Assembly (NCBI RefSeq): GCF_028686475.1
Contig: NZ_JAQUCA010000010.1
Span: 61,189 to 125,188, forward strand
DNA length: 64,000 bases
Direction: 5' to 3'
Origin: Giesbergeria sp.
GTDB taxonomy: Bacteria > Pseudomonadota > Gammaproteobacteria > Burkholderiales > Burkholderiaceae_C
Part shown: piece after piece, positions 18,239 to 25,906 of the stretch
Numbering within the stretch: the stretch's first letter is position 1
Layout: the number at the start of each line of letters is the position of its first letter
Notes under the pieces: generated by a model
Databases searched by the model: none
What the model was told of the DNA's origin: nothing
The model's input: the letters and a program-made list of their open reading frames with translations, nothing else
Position numbers and translations under genes: made by a program

Positions 18239-19042
18239 ATGCACGATTTCGCCTTTGTTTTTGCCGGGTTTGCCGTTGGGCTGATTGTGGGCCTGACCGG
18301 CGTGGGCGGCGGCTCGCTCATGACCCCGATTCTGATTTTTTTCTTTGGCATCAAGCCCCACATGGCGATTGGCACCGATTTGCTGTTTGCCGCCTTTACC
18401 AAAATGGGCGGTACCGTGAGTTTGGCGCGCCAGCGCTTGGTGCCTTGGCGCGTGGTCGGGATGTTGTGCGCCGGTAGTATCCCGGCGGCTTTCGCTTCGC
18501 TGTGGCTGTTGAACTACCTTGGCCCCGCCAGCAGCCAAGCACAACACATTATGACCACCACTTTGGGCGTGGCCCTGTTGCTCACAGCCGCTGCCACGCT
18601 GTACAAGGTGTTTGCTTTTTCGCACGCCAAACAAGTCACTGACCATGCCAAACGGCTGGCCAATCCAGAATTAGCCACGCAGCCACGCCATTGGAGTTTG
18701 CCGGTGCTGCTGGGCGCGGTGATTGGCACGCTGGTGACGTTTACTTCGGTGGGCGCGGGGGCTGTGGGCGTGACGGTGCTGTTGTTGGTTTATCCACTGC
18801 TGCCGCTGCCCCGGGTGATTGGTGCCGATATCGCCTATGCCGTGCCACTGACGCTGGTGGCCGGTTTGGGCCATGCCTCGCTGGGTTCAGTAGATTGGAG
18901 TTTGCTGGCGCTGCTGCTGGCTGGCTCCTTGCCGGGCATCTGGGTAGGTTCGCGCTTGGTTTCGCGCGCCCCAGAGCGCTTGATTCGCTCGGCGCTTTCT
19001 GTGTTGCTCGCTTGGGCGGGTGCCAAACTGGTTTTGATTTGA
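18239..19042 (+). CDS. TauE/SafE-family sulfite/sulfonate exporter-like membrane protein
   Basis: A 267-residue TauE/SafE (formerly DUF81) membrane protein with about eight hydrophobic segments. The N-terminal GLIVGLTGVGGGSLMTPIL is the family signature and is repeated in diverged form in the second half (TFTSVGAGAVGVTVLLLVYP). Relatives export sulfite or sulfonates, or import organosulfur anions. It is 10 bases ahead of the sulfite reductase gene, so it probably relieves sulfite build-up or moves a sulfur oxyanion. The direction of transport is not readable. Confidence 0.87.
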   Translation: MHDFAFVFAGFAVGLIVGLTGVGGGSLMTPILIFFFGIKPHMAIGTDLLFAAFTKMGGTVSLARQRLVPWRVVGMLCAGSIPAAFASLWLLNYLGPASSQAQHIMTTTLGVALLLTAAATLYKVFAFSHAKQVTDHAKRLANPELATQPRHWSLPVLLGAVIGTLVTFTSVGAGAVGVTVLLLVYPLLPLPRVIGADIAYAVPLTLVAGLGHASLGSVDWSLLALLLAGSLPGIWVGSRLVSRAPERLIRSALSVLLAWAGAKLVLI

Positions 19043-19052
19043 GTGTTGTTTT

Positions 19053-20825
19053 ATGTACCAATATACCGACTTTGACCGACAGTTCGTGCGCCTGCGCGCC
19101 GACCAATTCCGCGACCAATTAGAGCGCTGGCAAGCAGGCAAACTGAGCGAAGACGATTTTCGCCCACTGCGCTTGCAAAACGGCTGGTACGTGCAACGCT
19201 ACGCCCCCATGTTGCGCGTGGCCGTGCCTTATGGCGAGATTGCCAGCTGCCAATTGCGCGTGCTGGCCACCATCGCCCGCGACTACGATACGCCCGAGGC
19301 TGCTGTGTTCCAAGAAGCCATGACTGGCCAAGGCAAGCTGGGCACCACCTTTCTGCCGAAAAACTGCGCCCACTTCACCACGCGCACCAATGTGCAATTC
19401 AACTGGATTCCACTGTCCAAAGCTGCCGATGTGATGGACTTGCTGGCCAGTGTCGATATGCACGGCATCCAAACCAGCGGCAATTGCATCCGCAACACCA
19501 CCACCGATGCGCTGGCCGGTATTGCCGTAGATGAAGTGCTCGACCCACGCCCCTATGCCGAAATCATCCGCCAGTGGACGACCCTGCACCCCGAGTTTGC
19601 CTTTTTGCCGCGCAAATTCAAAATTGCCATTACCGGCGCTACCGAAGACCGCGCCGCCAGCGCTTGGCACGATGTAGGCCTGCAACTGGTAAAAAATGCA
19701 GCGGGCGAAGTCGGCTTTAAAGTATCGGTCGGTGGTGGCATGGGCCGCACCCCCATCACCAGCAGCGTGATTCGTGAGTTCCTGCCGTGGAACCAAATCA
19801 TGAACTACATCGAGGCGATTGTGCGCGTTTATAACGAGCAAGGCCGCCGCGACAACAAATACAAGGCCCGCATCAAAATTTTGGTCAAGGCCGAAGGCCA
19901 AAGCTACTTTGATGCAGTGGAAGAGGAATTCCGCCAAATTGTGGAAATAGACGGTGGCCCCCACACCATTCCACAAGCCGAATTGGACCGCGTAGCGGCC
20001 TGCTTTGTGCCGCCCGTCTTGGCCGATGTACCCGCTGTGGACCCAGCAACCCTGAGCCAGCAACTGCAAACCCAAGCAGCCGAACACCCCGCCTTTGGCC
20101 GTTGGTTGGCACGCAACGTCCACGCCCACCAAAACCCCCAACTGCGCGCCGTCACCTTGTCGTTCAAGCGTGTCGGCCAAGCGCCCGGCGATGCTACTGC
20201 CGACCAATTGGATGCCTTGGCCGCGCTGGTCGATAAATACTCGGCCGGCGAAGCCCGCGTCACGCACGACCAAAACGTGCTGCTGCCTTGGGTACATGGC
20301 AGCCAACTGTTTGCTTTGTGGCAAGAAGCCAAAGCCTTGGGGCTGGCCAGTGCCAACGTGCAACTGCTGACCGACATGATTGCCTGCCCCGGTGGCGATT
20401 TCTGCGCCTTGGCCAATGCACGCAGCTTGCCCATTGCCGAGGCCATCACCCAGCGCTACCAAGATTTGGACGAGCTGGACGACATCGGTGAGATTGACCT
20501 GCACATCAGCGGCTGCATTAACTCGTGCGGCCACCACCACAGCGGCCATATCGGCATCTTGGGTGTGGATAAAGACGGCAAAGAGTGGTATCAAATCACC
20601 TTGGGTGGCTCCGATGGCTCGCACCTGTCTGGTGCAGCGGTAGCCGGTAAAGTGATTGGGCCATCGTTCTCAGCCGCCGAAGTGCCCGATGTGATGGAAG
20701 CCATATTGACTACCTACCGCGACCAGCGCCAGCCGAACGAACATTTTGTCGATACCGTGCGCCGCATTGGCTTGGATGCTTTCAAACAAGCTGCCAATGC
20801 AGTACGCATTCCGGTAGCCGCCTAA
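19053..20825 (+). CDS. cysI: Nitrite/sulfite reductase, siroheme hemoprotein (assimilatory sulfite reductase)
   Basis: A 590-residue siroheme and 4Fe-4S enzyme that reduces sulfite to sulfide with six electrons. Two ferredoxin-like halves are visible. The cluster/siroheme ligands are in the first part as CPGGDFC near residue 450 and in the second as CINSCGHHHSGHIG near residue 490. It lies in a sulfate-assimilation operon, so sulfite rather than nitrite is the likely substrate. No CysJ flavoprotein gene is present nearby, which suggests a ferredoxin or another donor. Confidence 0.9.
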   Translation: MYQYTDFDRQFVRLRADQFRDQLERWQAGKLSEDDFRPLRLQNGWYVQRYAPMLRVAVPYGEIASCQLRVLATIARDYDTPEAAVFQEAMTGQGKLGTTFLPKNCAHFTTRTNVQFNWIPLSKAADVMDLLASVDMHGIQTSGNCIRNTTTDALAGIAVDEVLDPRPYAEIIRQWTTLHPEFAFLPRKFKIAITGATEDRAASAWHDVGLQLVKNAAGEVGFKVSVGGGMGRTPITSSVIREFLPWNQIMNYIEAIVRVYNEQGRRDNKYKARIKILVKAEGQSYFDAVEEEFRQIVEIDGGPHTIPQAELDRVAACFVPPVLADVPAVDPATLSQQLQTQAAEHPAFGRWLARNVHAHQNPQLRAVTLSFKRVGQAPGDATADQLDALAALVDKYSAGEARVTHDQNVLLPWVHGSQLFALWQEAKALGLASANVQLLTDMIACPGGDFCALANARSLPIAEAITQRYQDLDELDDIGEIDLHISGCINSCGHHHSGHIGILGVDKDGKEWYQITLGGSDGSHLSGAAVAGKVIGPSFSAAEVPDVMEAILTTYRDQRQPNEHFVDTVRRIGLDAFKQAANAVRIPVAA

Positions 20826-20850
20826 ACCGACCGTGGAGGATGATTGCCCT

Positions 20851-21240
20851 ATGAACTTCCAAATTTTGGCTGCTAGCAGCCACACCCCCCCCACCGAAGG
20901 CGACACCAGCGTGGTAGCTTTGGCGAACGATGCCAACGCCTTAGAGTTGCCCCTAGACGGCGTGACACGCATTGACCTGCATTTTCCCGCCTTTACTGAT
21001 GGACGGGCCTTCAGCCAAGCCTACTTGCTGCGGCGTCGCCGGGGCTTTACGGGCGACATCCGCGCCACGGGTGATGTGCTGATTGACCAGTTGGTACAAA
21101 TGCAGCGCACTGGTTTTAGCTCGGCCGTACTGAAAGCAGGGGTAGATGCTGGCGACGCACAGCGCCAATTTGAGCGTTTCCAAGGCTTTTACCAAGCCGA
21201 TGCACTACAAACCAAACCCATTTTTGCCTTGGAGCCTTGA
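20851..21240 (+). CDS. DUF934 protein, sulfur-assimilation associated
   Basis: A 129-residue DUF934 protein, a family of unproven function found almost always between the sulfite reductase and APS reductase genes. The conserved centre is IDLHFPAFTDGRAFSQAYLL followed by LRRRRGFTGDIRATGDVL. The start at 20851 (MNFQILAAS) has GGAGGA nine bases upstream; an in-frame GTG at 20833 is less likely. Its stop overlaps the cysH ATG by one base (TGATG), implying coupled translation. It may help electron supply to sulfite reductase, but this is inference from context. Confidence 0.85.
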   Translation: MNFQILAASSHTPPTEGDTSVVALANDANALELPLDGVTRIDLHFPAFTDGRAFSQAYLLRRRRGFTGDIRATGDVLIDQLVQMQRTGFSSAVLKAGVDAGDAQRQFERFQGFYQADALQTKPIFALEP

Positions 21241-21998
21241 TGAGCAGCAGTTTGCTTTCACGCGGTGCGCCCGCCAAAGCCACCACCGTCCATGCCCGCC
21301 CCAGCGCCGATTTTGCGACCAAATTGGAGCAGACCCGCGCCCTGTTGCGCCAAGCGGCCGCTTTGGGCGCACCCGGTGCCGTCACGCAAGCCTCTAGCTT
21401 GGGGGCCGAAGATGTGGTGATTACCCACCTCATCAATGCTTTGGCCTTGGATATTCCGGTGTTCGTGCTAGAAACCGGCGCACTGCACACCGAAACGCTG
21501 GCGCTGTTAGAGCGCACGCAAGCGCACTCGCGCGCGCCCATCGTCGTCTATAAGCCCGAATTTGCTGCGGTGATTCAATTCATCCGGCAAAACGGCCAAG
21601 ATGCCATGTACCGTAGCATTGAATTGCGTAAAGCCTGCTGCCAGATTCGCAAAATGGAACCCTTGGCCCGCGCCTTGGCCGGTAAACAAGCTTGGATTAC
21701 CGGCCTGCGACGCGAGCAATCCAACGCCCGTGCCGAGGTACCGCAAATAGACACCGCCGAAGTGGCCAGCAAAGGCTTGACCAAGTTCAACCCGCTGGCC
21801 GACTGGACGCTGGGCGACGTGTGGCACTACATCGCTGAAAATGGTGTGGACTACAACCCGCTGCACGACCAGTTCTATCCCAGCATCGGCTGCGCCCCCT
21901 GCACCCGTGCCATCAGCTTGGGCGAGGATTTCCGCTCTGGCCGTTGGTGGTGGGAAGATGAAGCCGCCAAAGAATGCGGCCTGCACGTCAAGAGTTGA
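21240..21998 (+). CDS. cysH: Phosphoadenylyl/adenylyl-sulfate reductase
   Basis: A 252-residue reductase that converts activated sulfate to sulfite using thioredoxin. It has the paired cysteines CCQIRK near residue 135 and a CAPCTRA motif near residue 220, the four ligands of a 4Fe-4S cluster. This marks it as an APS (adenylyl-sulfate) reductase rather than a PAPS reductase. ELRKACCQIRKMEPL and TGLRREQSNARAEV are typical. The start is the ATG at 21240 overlapping the DUF934 stop. Confidence 0.94.
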   Translation: MSSSLLSRGAPAKATTVHARPSADFATKLEQTRALLRQAAALGAPGAVTQASSLGAEDVVITHLINALALDIPVFVLETGALHTETLALLERTQAHSRAPIVVYKPEFAAVIQFIRQNGQDAMYRSIELRKACCQIRKMEPLARALAGKQAWITGLRREQSNARAEVPQIDTAEVASKGLTKFNPLADWTLGDVWHYIAENGVDYNPLHDQFYPSIGCAPCTRAISLGEDFRSGRWWWEDEAAKECGLHVKS

Positions 21999-22011
21999 TT
22001 GGAAAAGCCTT

Positions 22012-22944
22012 ATGAATGCCCGTATCGACACCTCCACGCTGAGCCACCTCAGCAACCGCCATTTGGATGCGCTGGAAGAAGAAACCATCTTCATCCTGCG
22101 CGAAGTGGCTGCCGCCTTTGAGCGCCCAGCGCTGTTATTTTCGGGTGGTAAAGACTCGCTGGTAATGCTCAAATGCGCCGAGAAAGCCTTTGGCGCTGGC
22201 CGCATCCCCTACCCGCTGTTGATGATTGACACCGGCCACAACTTCCCCGAAGTGACCGATTTCCGCGATTTCCGTGCCAAAGAACTGGGCGCAGAACTGA
22301 TTGTGCGTAACGTGGAAGACTCGATGGCGCGTGGCACCGTGCGTTTGGCCCACCCCGGCGAATCGCGCAACGTGCACCAATCGGTCACGCTGCTCGAAGC
22401 GATTGAAGAATTTCGCTTCGATGCCCTGATGGGTGGCGCACGCCGCGACGAAGAAAAAGCCCGCGCCAAAGAGCGCATTTTTAGCCACCGCGACAGCTTC
22501 GGCCAATGGCAACCCAAGGCCCAGCGGCCTGAGTTGTGGACGCTGTTCAACACCCGCCTGCAACCGGGCGAGCATTTCCGCGTGTTCCCCATCAGCAACT
22601 GGACAGAATTGGATGTGTGGCAATACATCGAGCGCGAAGCCATCGCCCTGCCTAGCATTTACTACACCCACCAACGCCAAGTCATTGACCGCCGAGGCTT
22701 ACTCGTGCCCGTCACCGAATTGACCCCCCCCAAGGACGGCGAAGAAGTGCTGCTGCGCGATGTGCGCTTTCGCACCGTGGGCGATATTACCTGCACCTGC
22801 CCGGTAGAAAGCACTGCCGCCACCCCCGGTGAAATCGTCATTGAAACCTTGGCCGCCGATGTGAGCGAACGCGGTGCGACCCGCATGGACGACAAAACCA
22901 GTGATGCCTCGATGGAAAAGCGCAAGAAAGACGGATACTTCTGA
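22012..22944 (+). CDS. cysD: Sulfate adenylyltransferase subunit 2 (CysD)
   Basis: The catalytic small subunit of ATP sulfurylase, making APS from ATP and sulfate. The 310-residue product has the PP-loop LLFSGGKDSLVMLK near residue 42 and typical GGARRDEEKARAKER and DITCTCPVES segments. The start at 22012 (MNARIDTSTLSHL) lies 13 bases after cysH. Its TGA overlaps the cysN ATG. The C-terminus ends KKRKKDGYF-like, as in the family. Confidence 0.96.
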   Translation: MNARIDTSTLSHLSNRHLDALEEETIFILREVAAAFERPALLFSGGKDSLVMLKCAEKAFGAGRIPYPLLMIDTGHNFPEVTDFRDFRAKELGAELIVRNVEDSMARGTVRLAHPGESRNVHQSVTLLEAIEEFRFDALMGGARRDEEKARAKERIFSHRDSFGQWQPKAQRPELWTLFNTRLQPGEHFRVFPISNWTELDVWQYIEREAIALPSIYYTHQRQVIDRRGLLVPVTELTPPKDGEEVLLRDVRFRTVGDITCTCPVESTAATPGEIVIETLAADVSERGATRMDDKTSDASMEKRKKDGYF

Positions 22945-24272
22945 TGACAACCCCCGACAATACCAATGACCACATTTCCGCGCTGCGCTTTATCACCTGC
23001 GGCAGTGTGGATGATGGCAAAAGCACCCTGATTGGCCGTCTGCTGGTGGACAGCAAAGCCGTGTTGCAAGACCACTTGGCTGGCGTGACACGCGGCGGCG
23101 AAACCGACTTGGCCCTGCTGACCGATGGTCTATCGGCGGAACGCGAACAAGGCATTACGATTGATGTGGCCTATCGCTACTTTGCCACCGAGACGCGCAA
23201 ATTCATCATTGGCGATGCCCCCGGCCACGAACAATACACGCGCAACATGGTCACAGCCGCCAGCAGCGCCGATGCCGCCGTGGTGCTGGTCGATGCCACC
23301 AAACTCGACTGGCAAAACCCACAGTTAGAACTGCTGCCACAAACGCGCCGCCACAGCCTGTTAGTGCATTTGCTGCGCGTGCATTCGCTGGTGTTTGCCG
23401 TCAATAAACTTGATGCAGTGGCCGACCCAGCTTTGGCTTGGAAACACATCAGCGCCGCTTTAGATGCTTTTAGCGCTGCTGCGGGCATTGACGTACATAC
23501 CACCGTGCCCGTCTCAGCCCTGAAAGGTTGGAACGTGGTGGATGCCCAACCCGGCTGGTGCAGCTACACCGGCCCGACACTGTTGGAAATTCTGGAGCAA
23601 CTGCCCAACACCCCCACCGATACCAATTTACCTTTGGCCTTTCCGGTGCAATGGGTAGAAAAGTTCCACGACTCGGCTGTGACTACCCAAGGGCGGCGCG
23701 TGTTCTGGGGCCGGGTGGCAGCGGGCAAGGTGGCGGTGGGCACCGAAGTGCAGATTTTCCCCAGCGGGCAAAAGGCCGTGGTGGCCCAAGTGATTGACCA
23801 TGCACGCCAACCCGGTAGCGTGGCCGCTGGCTTGAGTGCCGGTATCACCCTCGACCGCGAAGTGGATGTATCGCGTGGCGACTGGATTGTGGCTGCCCCG
23901 GTGGCCGCTGCGGTGGCCGAAGACGACTTTGACACCCCCGCCAGCGTCAGCCCGTGGCCGGGCCGCAAAGAACTCTCCACCACCATCGCTTGGATGGACG
24001 ACGAGCCTCTGGTGGCAGGCCGCACTTACTTGGCACTGCACGGCCACCGTTGGGTCAAGGCCAAGGTGCGCCGCGTGGTACACAAACTCAACATCAATAC
24101 CTTGGCCGAGGAAGATGCGACCCAGCTAGAACCCAACGCCATCGGCCATGTCGAGTTGCTGCTACAAGAAGCCTTGCCCGCCGCGCCGTTCGCACAGGCA
24201 CGGGTACTAGGCTCCTTGATTTTGGTGGATACCGCCAGCCACAAAACGGCTGCGGCGGTGCTGGTGAATTAA
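22944..24272 (+). CDS. cysN: Sulfate adenylyltransferase subunit 1 (CysN)
   Basis: The GTPase subunit that drives CysD. It is 442 residues with GTPase boxes GSVDDGKST, the DAPGHEQYTRN region and NKLD, plus EF-Tu-like barrel domains after about residue 240. There is no fused CysC kinase domain, in keeping with APS rather than PAPS reduction. It is translated from an ATG overlapping the cysD stop and is followed by a strong terminator. Confidence 0.96.
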   Translation: MTTPDNTNDHISALRFITCGSVDDGKSTLIGRLLVDSKAVLQDHLAGVTRGGETDLALLTDGLSAEREQGITIDVAYRYFATETRKFIIGDAPGHEQYTRNMVTAASSADAAVVLVDATKLDWQNPQLELLPQTRRHSLLVHLLRVHSLVFAVNKLDAVADPALAWKHISAALDAFSAAAGIDVHTTVPVSALKGWNVVDAQPGWCSYTGPTLLEILEQLPNTPTDTNLPLAFPVQWVEKFHDSAVTTQGRRVFWGRVAAGKVAVGTEVQIFPSGQKAVVAQVIDHARQPGSVAAGLSAGITLDREVDVSRGDWIVAAPVAAAVAEDDFDTPASVSPWPGRKELSTTIAWMDDEPLVAGRTYLALHGHRWVKAKVRRVVHKLNINTLAEEDATQLEPNAIGHVELLLQEALPAAPFAQARVLGSLILVDTASHKTAAAVLVN

Positions 24273-24293
24273 TCGTTCGCGCCATTCTCTACG

Positions 24294-24325
24294 GCCTCCC
24301 CCCAGCACTGGGGGGCTTTCTTTTT
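24294..24325 (+). terminator. Terminator of the cys operon
   Basis: A GC-rich stem (CCCCCCAG at 24298-24305 with CTGGGGGG at 24308-24315) in a minimal loop, followed by CTTTCTTTTT. Confidence 0.85.
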
Positions 24326-24385
24326 CCCTTTGGCGGTGAAAACTTCTAAAATTGCGGCTTTTCACCGTTCCCACAAAAAAATCTC

Positions 24386-24715
24386 ATGACCCACGTTGTT
24401 TCCGAAAACTGCATCAAGTGCAAATACACCGATTGCGTGGACGTGTGCCCGGTGGACTGCTTCGTTGAAGGCCCCAATATGCTGGTCATCAACCCAGACG
24501 AGTGCATCGATTGCGCCGTCTGCGTGCCCGAGTGCCCGGCCAACGCCATCTTTGCCGAAGAAGACCTGCCCCCGGCTGAATTGGCCTTTATCAAAATCAA
24601 TGCCGATTTAACCAACGCGCCCGGCTGGAAAGCCATCACCAAGCGCAAAGCCGCCCTGCCCGATGCCGATGCCTGGAACGGCCAGCCCGGCAAAATCAAA
24701 GAGCTGGCACGCTAA
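24386..24715 (+). CDS. fdxA: Seven-iron ferredoxin (FdxA type)
   Basis: A 109-residue 7Fe ferredoxin with a 3Fe-4S site (C-x7-C-x3-CP in the first half, from CIKCKYTDC) and a 4Fe-4S site ([12 protein letters not shown]). The length and the C-terminal helix ([17 protein letters not shown]) match FdxA of Pseudomonas and Azotobacter. It lies between the cys operon terminator and a ferredoxin-NADP reductase gene, suggesting that the two form an electron pair. Confidence 0.94.
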   Translation: MTHVVSENCIKCKYTDCVDVCPVDCFVEGPNMLVINPDECIDCAVCVPECPANAIFAEEDLPPAELAFIKINADLTNAPGWKAITKRKAALPDADAWNGQPGKIKELAR

Positions 24716-24751
24716 GGCGGTGCCCTAGCCCACCGCTAAAGCGCCGCTACC

Positions 24752-25858
24752 ATGCCCGCCCGCGCTCAGGACCTCCTCACCGATGCAGTCGTGATTGGGG
24801 CAGGGCCGGTCGGCCTGTTCCAAGTGTTCCAATTGGGCTTGCAAGGTTTGCAGGCCCATGTGATTGATGCCTTGCCCGCGTTGGGTGGCCAATGCGCCCA
24901 ACTCTACGGTGATAAGGCCATCTACGATATTCCAGCACTGCCTACTTGCAACGGCCATGAATTGGTGCAACGGCTGGTAGAGCAATGCGCCCCCTTCGCG
25001 CCGCAGTGGCACTTGGGCCAGTTGGTCAGTAGCCTAGCCCGACAAGCCGATGGCCGTTTTGAAGTCACTACCGCCCAAGGCACGCGCTTGCTGGCGCGCA
25101 CCGTATTCATTGCCGCTGGCGTGGGGGCCTTTATGCCGCGCCCGCTGGCGCTGGCGGGCTTAGAGCCGTTTGTGGGCCAGCAAATTTTTTACGCATTCAA
25201 CACAGCGGACATGCTGGCTGGGCGGCAGGTGGTGATTCATGGCGGCGGCGAGACCGCCGTGGCGCAGGTGATAGAAGTCGCCAGCTTGCCAGCAGCACAG
25301 CGCCCCAGCAGCATCACCTTGCACCACCGGCGCGATGCCTTTGAGGCTCCGCCCGATATGCTAGAGCAGCTGCACAGCCTGCGCCAACAAGGCCAAGTGC
25401 AGGTCGCCATTGGCCAAGTCACCGGCCTAGACATCCACCCAGACACCCAACAACTGCGCGCACTAACCCTCCTGACCCCAAATGGGCAAACGCAACAGCT
25501 GCCCGTCGATGTGCTGCTGGTCAAACTGGGGCTGGTGCCGCGCTTGGGGCCGCTGGCCGATTGGGGCTTGGCGCTAGAGCGCAAACAAATCGAAGTCAAT
25601 ACCGCCACTTTTGCCACCAGCAGCCCCGGCATTTACGCCGTGGGCGACATCGTGACCTACCCCGGCAAGCGTAAATTGCTGGTGTGTGGCTTCCACGAGG
25701 CCACCTTGGCCGCTTTTGCTGCCGCCGAATACCTTAGCGGCCAAACCCTGCCGCTCGAATACACCAGCAGCAGCACCCGGCTGCAACAACGCTTGGGCTT
25801 GTTAGAGACGGCCTACAAATCCGCAGCCTACCAAAAGCCCACTGGTTCCTTGCCCTAG
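24752..25858 (+). CDS. Ferredoxin-NADP reductase, thioredoxin-reductase-like type
   Basis: A 368-residue two-domain flavoprotein. The FAD-binding motif is VIGAGPVGLFQV, the NADPH motif is VIHGGGETAV near residue 160, and the C-terminal FAD-contacting stretch is IYAVGDIVTYPGK. There is no redox-active CxxC, so it is the TrxR-like FNR class (as in Chlorobium and Bacillus YumC) rather than thioredoxin reductase. It is 36 bases after fdxA, whose product is the likely partner. Confidence 0.9.
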   Translation: MPARAQDLLTDAVVIGAGPVGLFQVFQLGLQGLQAHVIDALPALGGQCAQLYGDKAIYDIPALPTCNGHELVQRLVEQCAPFAPQWHLGQLVSSLARQADGRFEVTTAQGTRLLARTVFIAAGVGAFMPRPLALAGLEPFVGQQIFYAFNTADMLAGRQVVIHGGGETAVAQVIEVASLPAAQRPSSITLHHRRDAFEAPPDMLEQLHSLRQQGQVQVAIGQVTGLDIHPDTQQLRALTLLTPNGQTQQLPVDVLLVKLGLVPRLGPLADWGLALERKQIEVNTATFATSSPGIYAVGDIVTYPGKRKLLVCGFHEATLAAFAAAEYLSGQTLPLEYTSSSTRLQQRLGLLETAYKSAAYQKPTGSLP

Positions 25859-25906
25859 AAGCAGCCTAGAATCAGCGCACCTTCTTTTTGTTCATATTTT
25901 GGGTGC

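Noticed and set aside
19119..20624. A minus-strand open frame of about 500 codons opposite the sulfite reductase gene
   Set aside because: It is an antisense shadow of cysI; the plus strand encodes a clear siroheme enzyme with all cluster ligands.
19053..20825. Nitrite reductase for nitrate assimilation
   Set aside because: The neighbours are all sulfate-assimilation genes and no nitrate genes are present.
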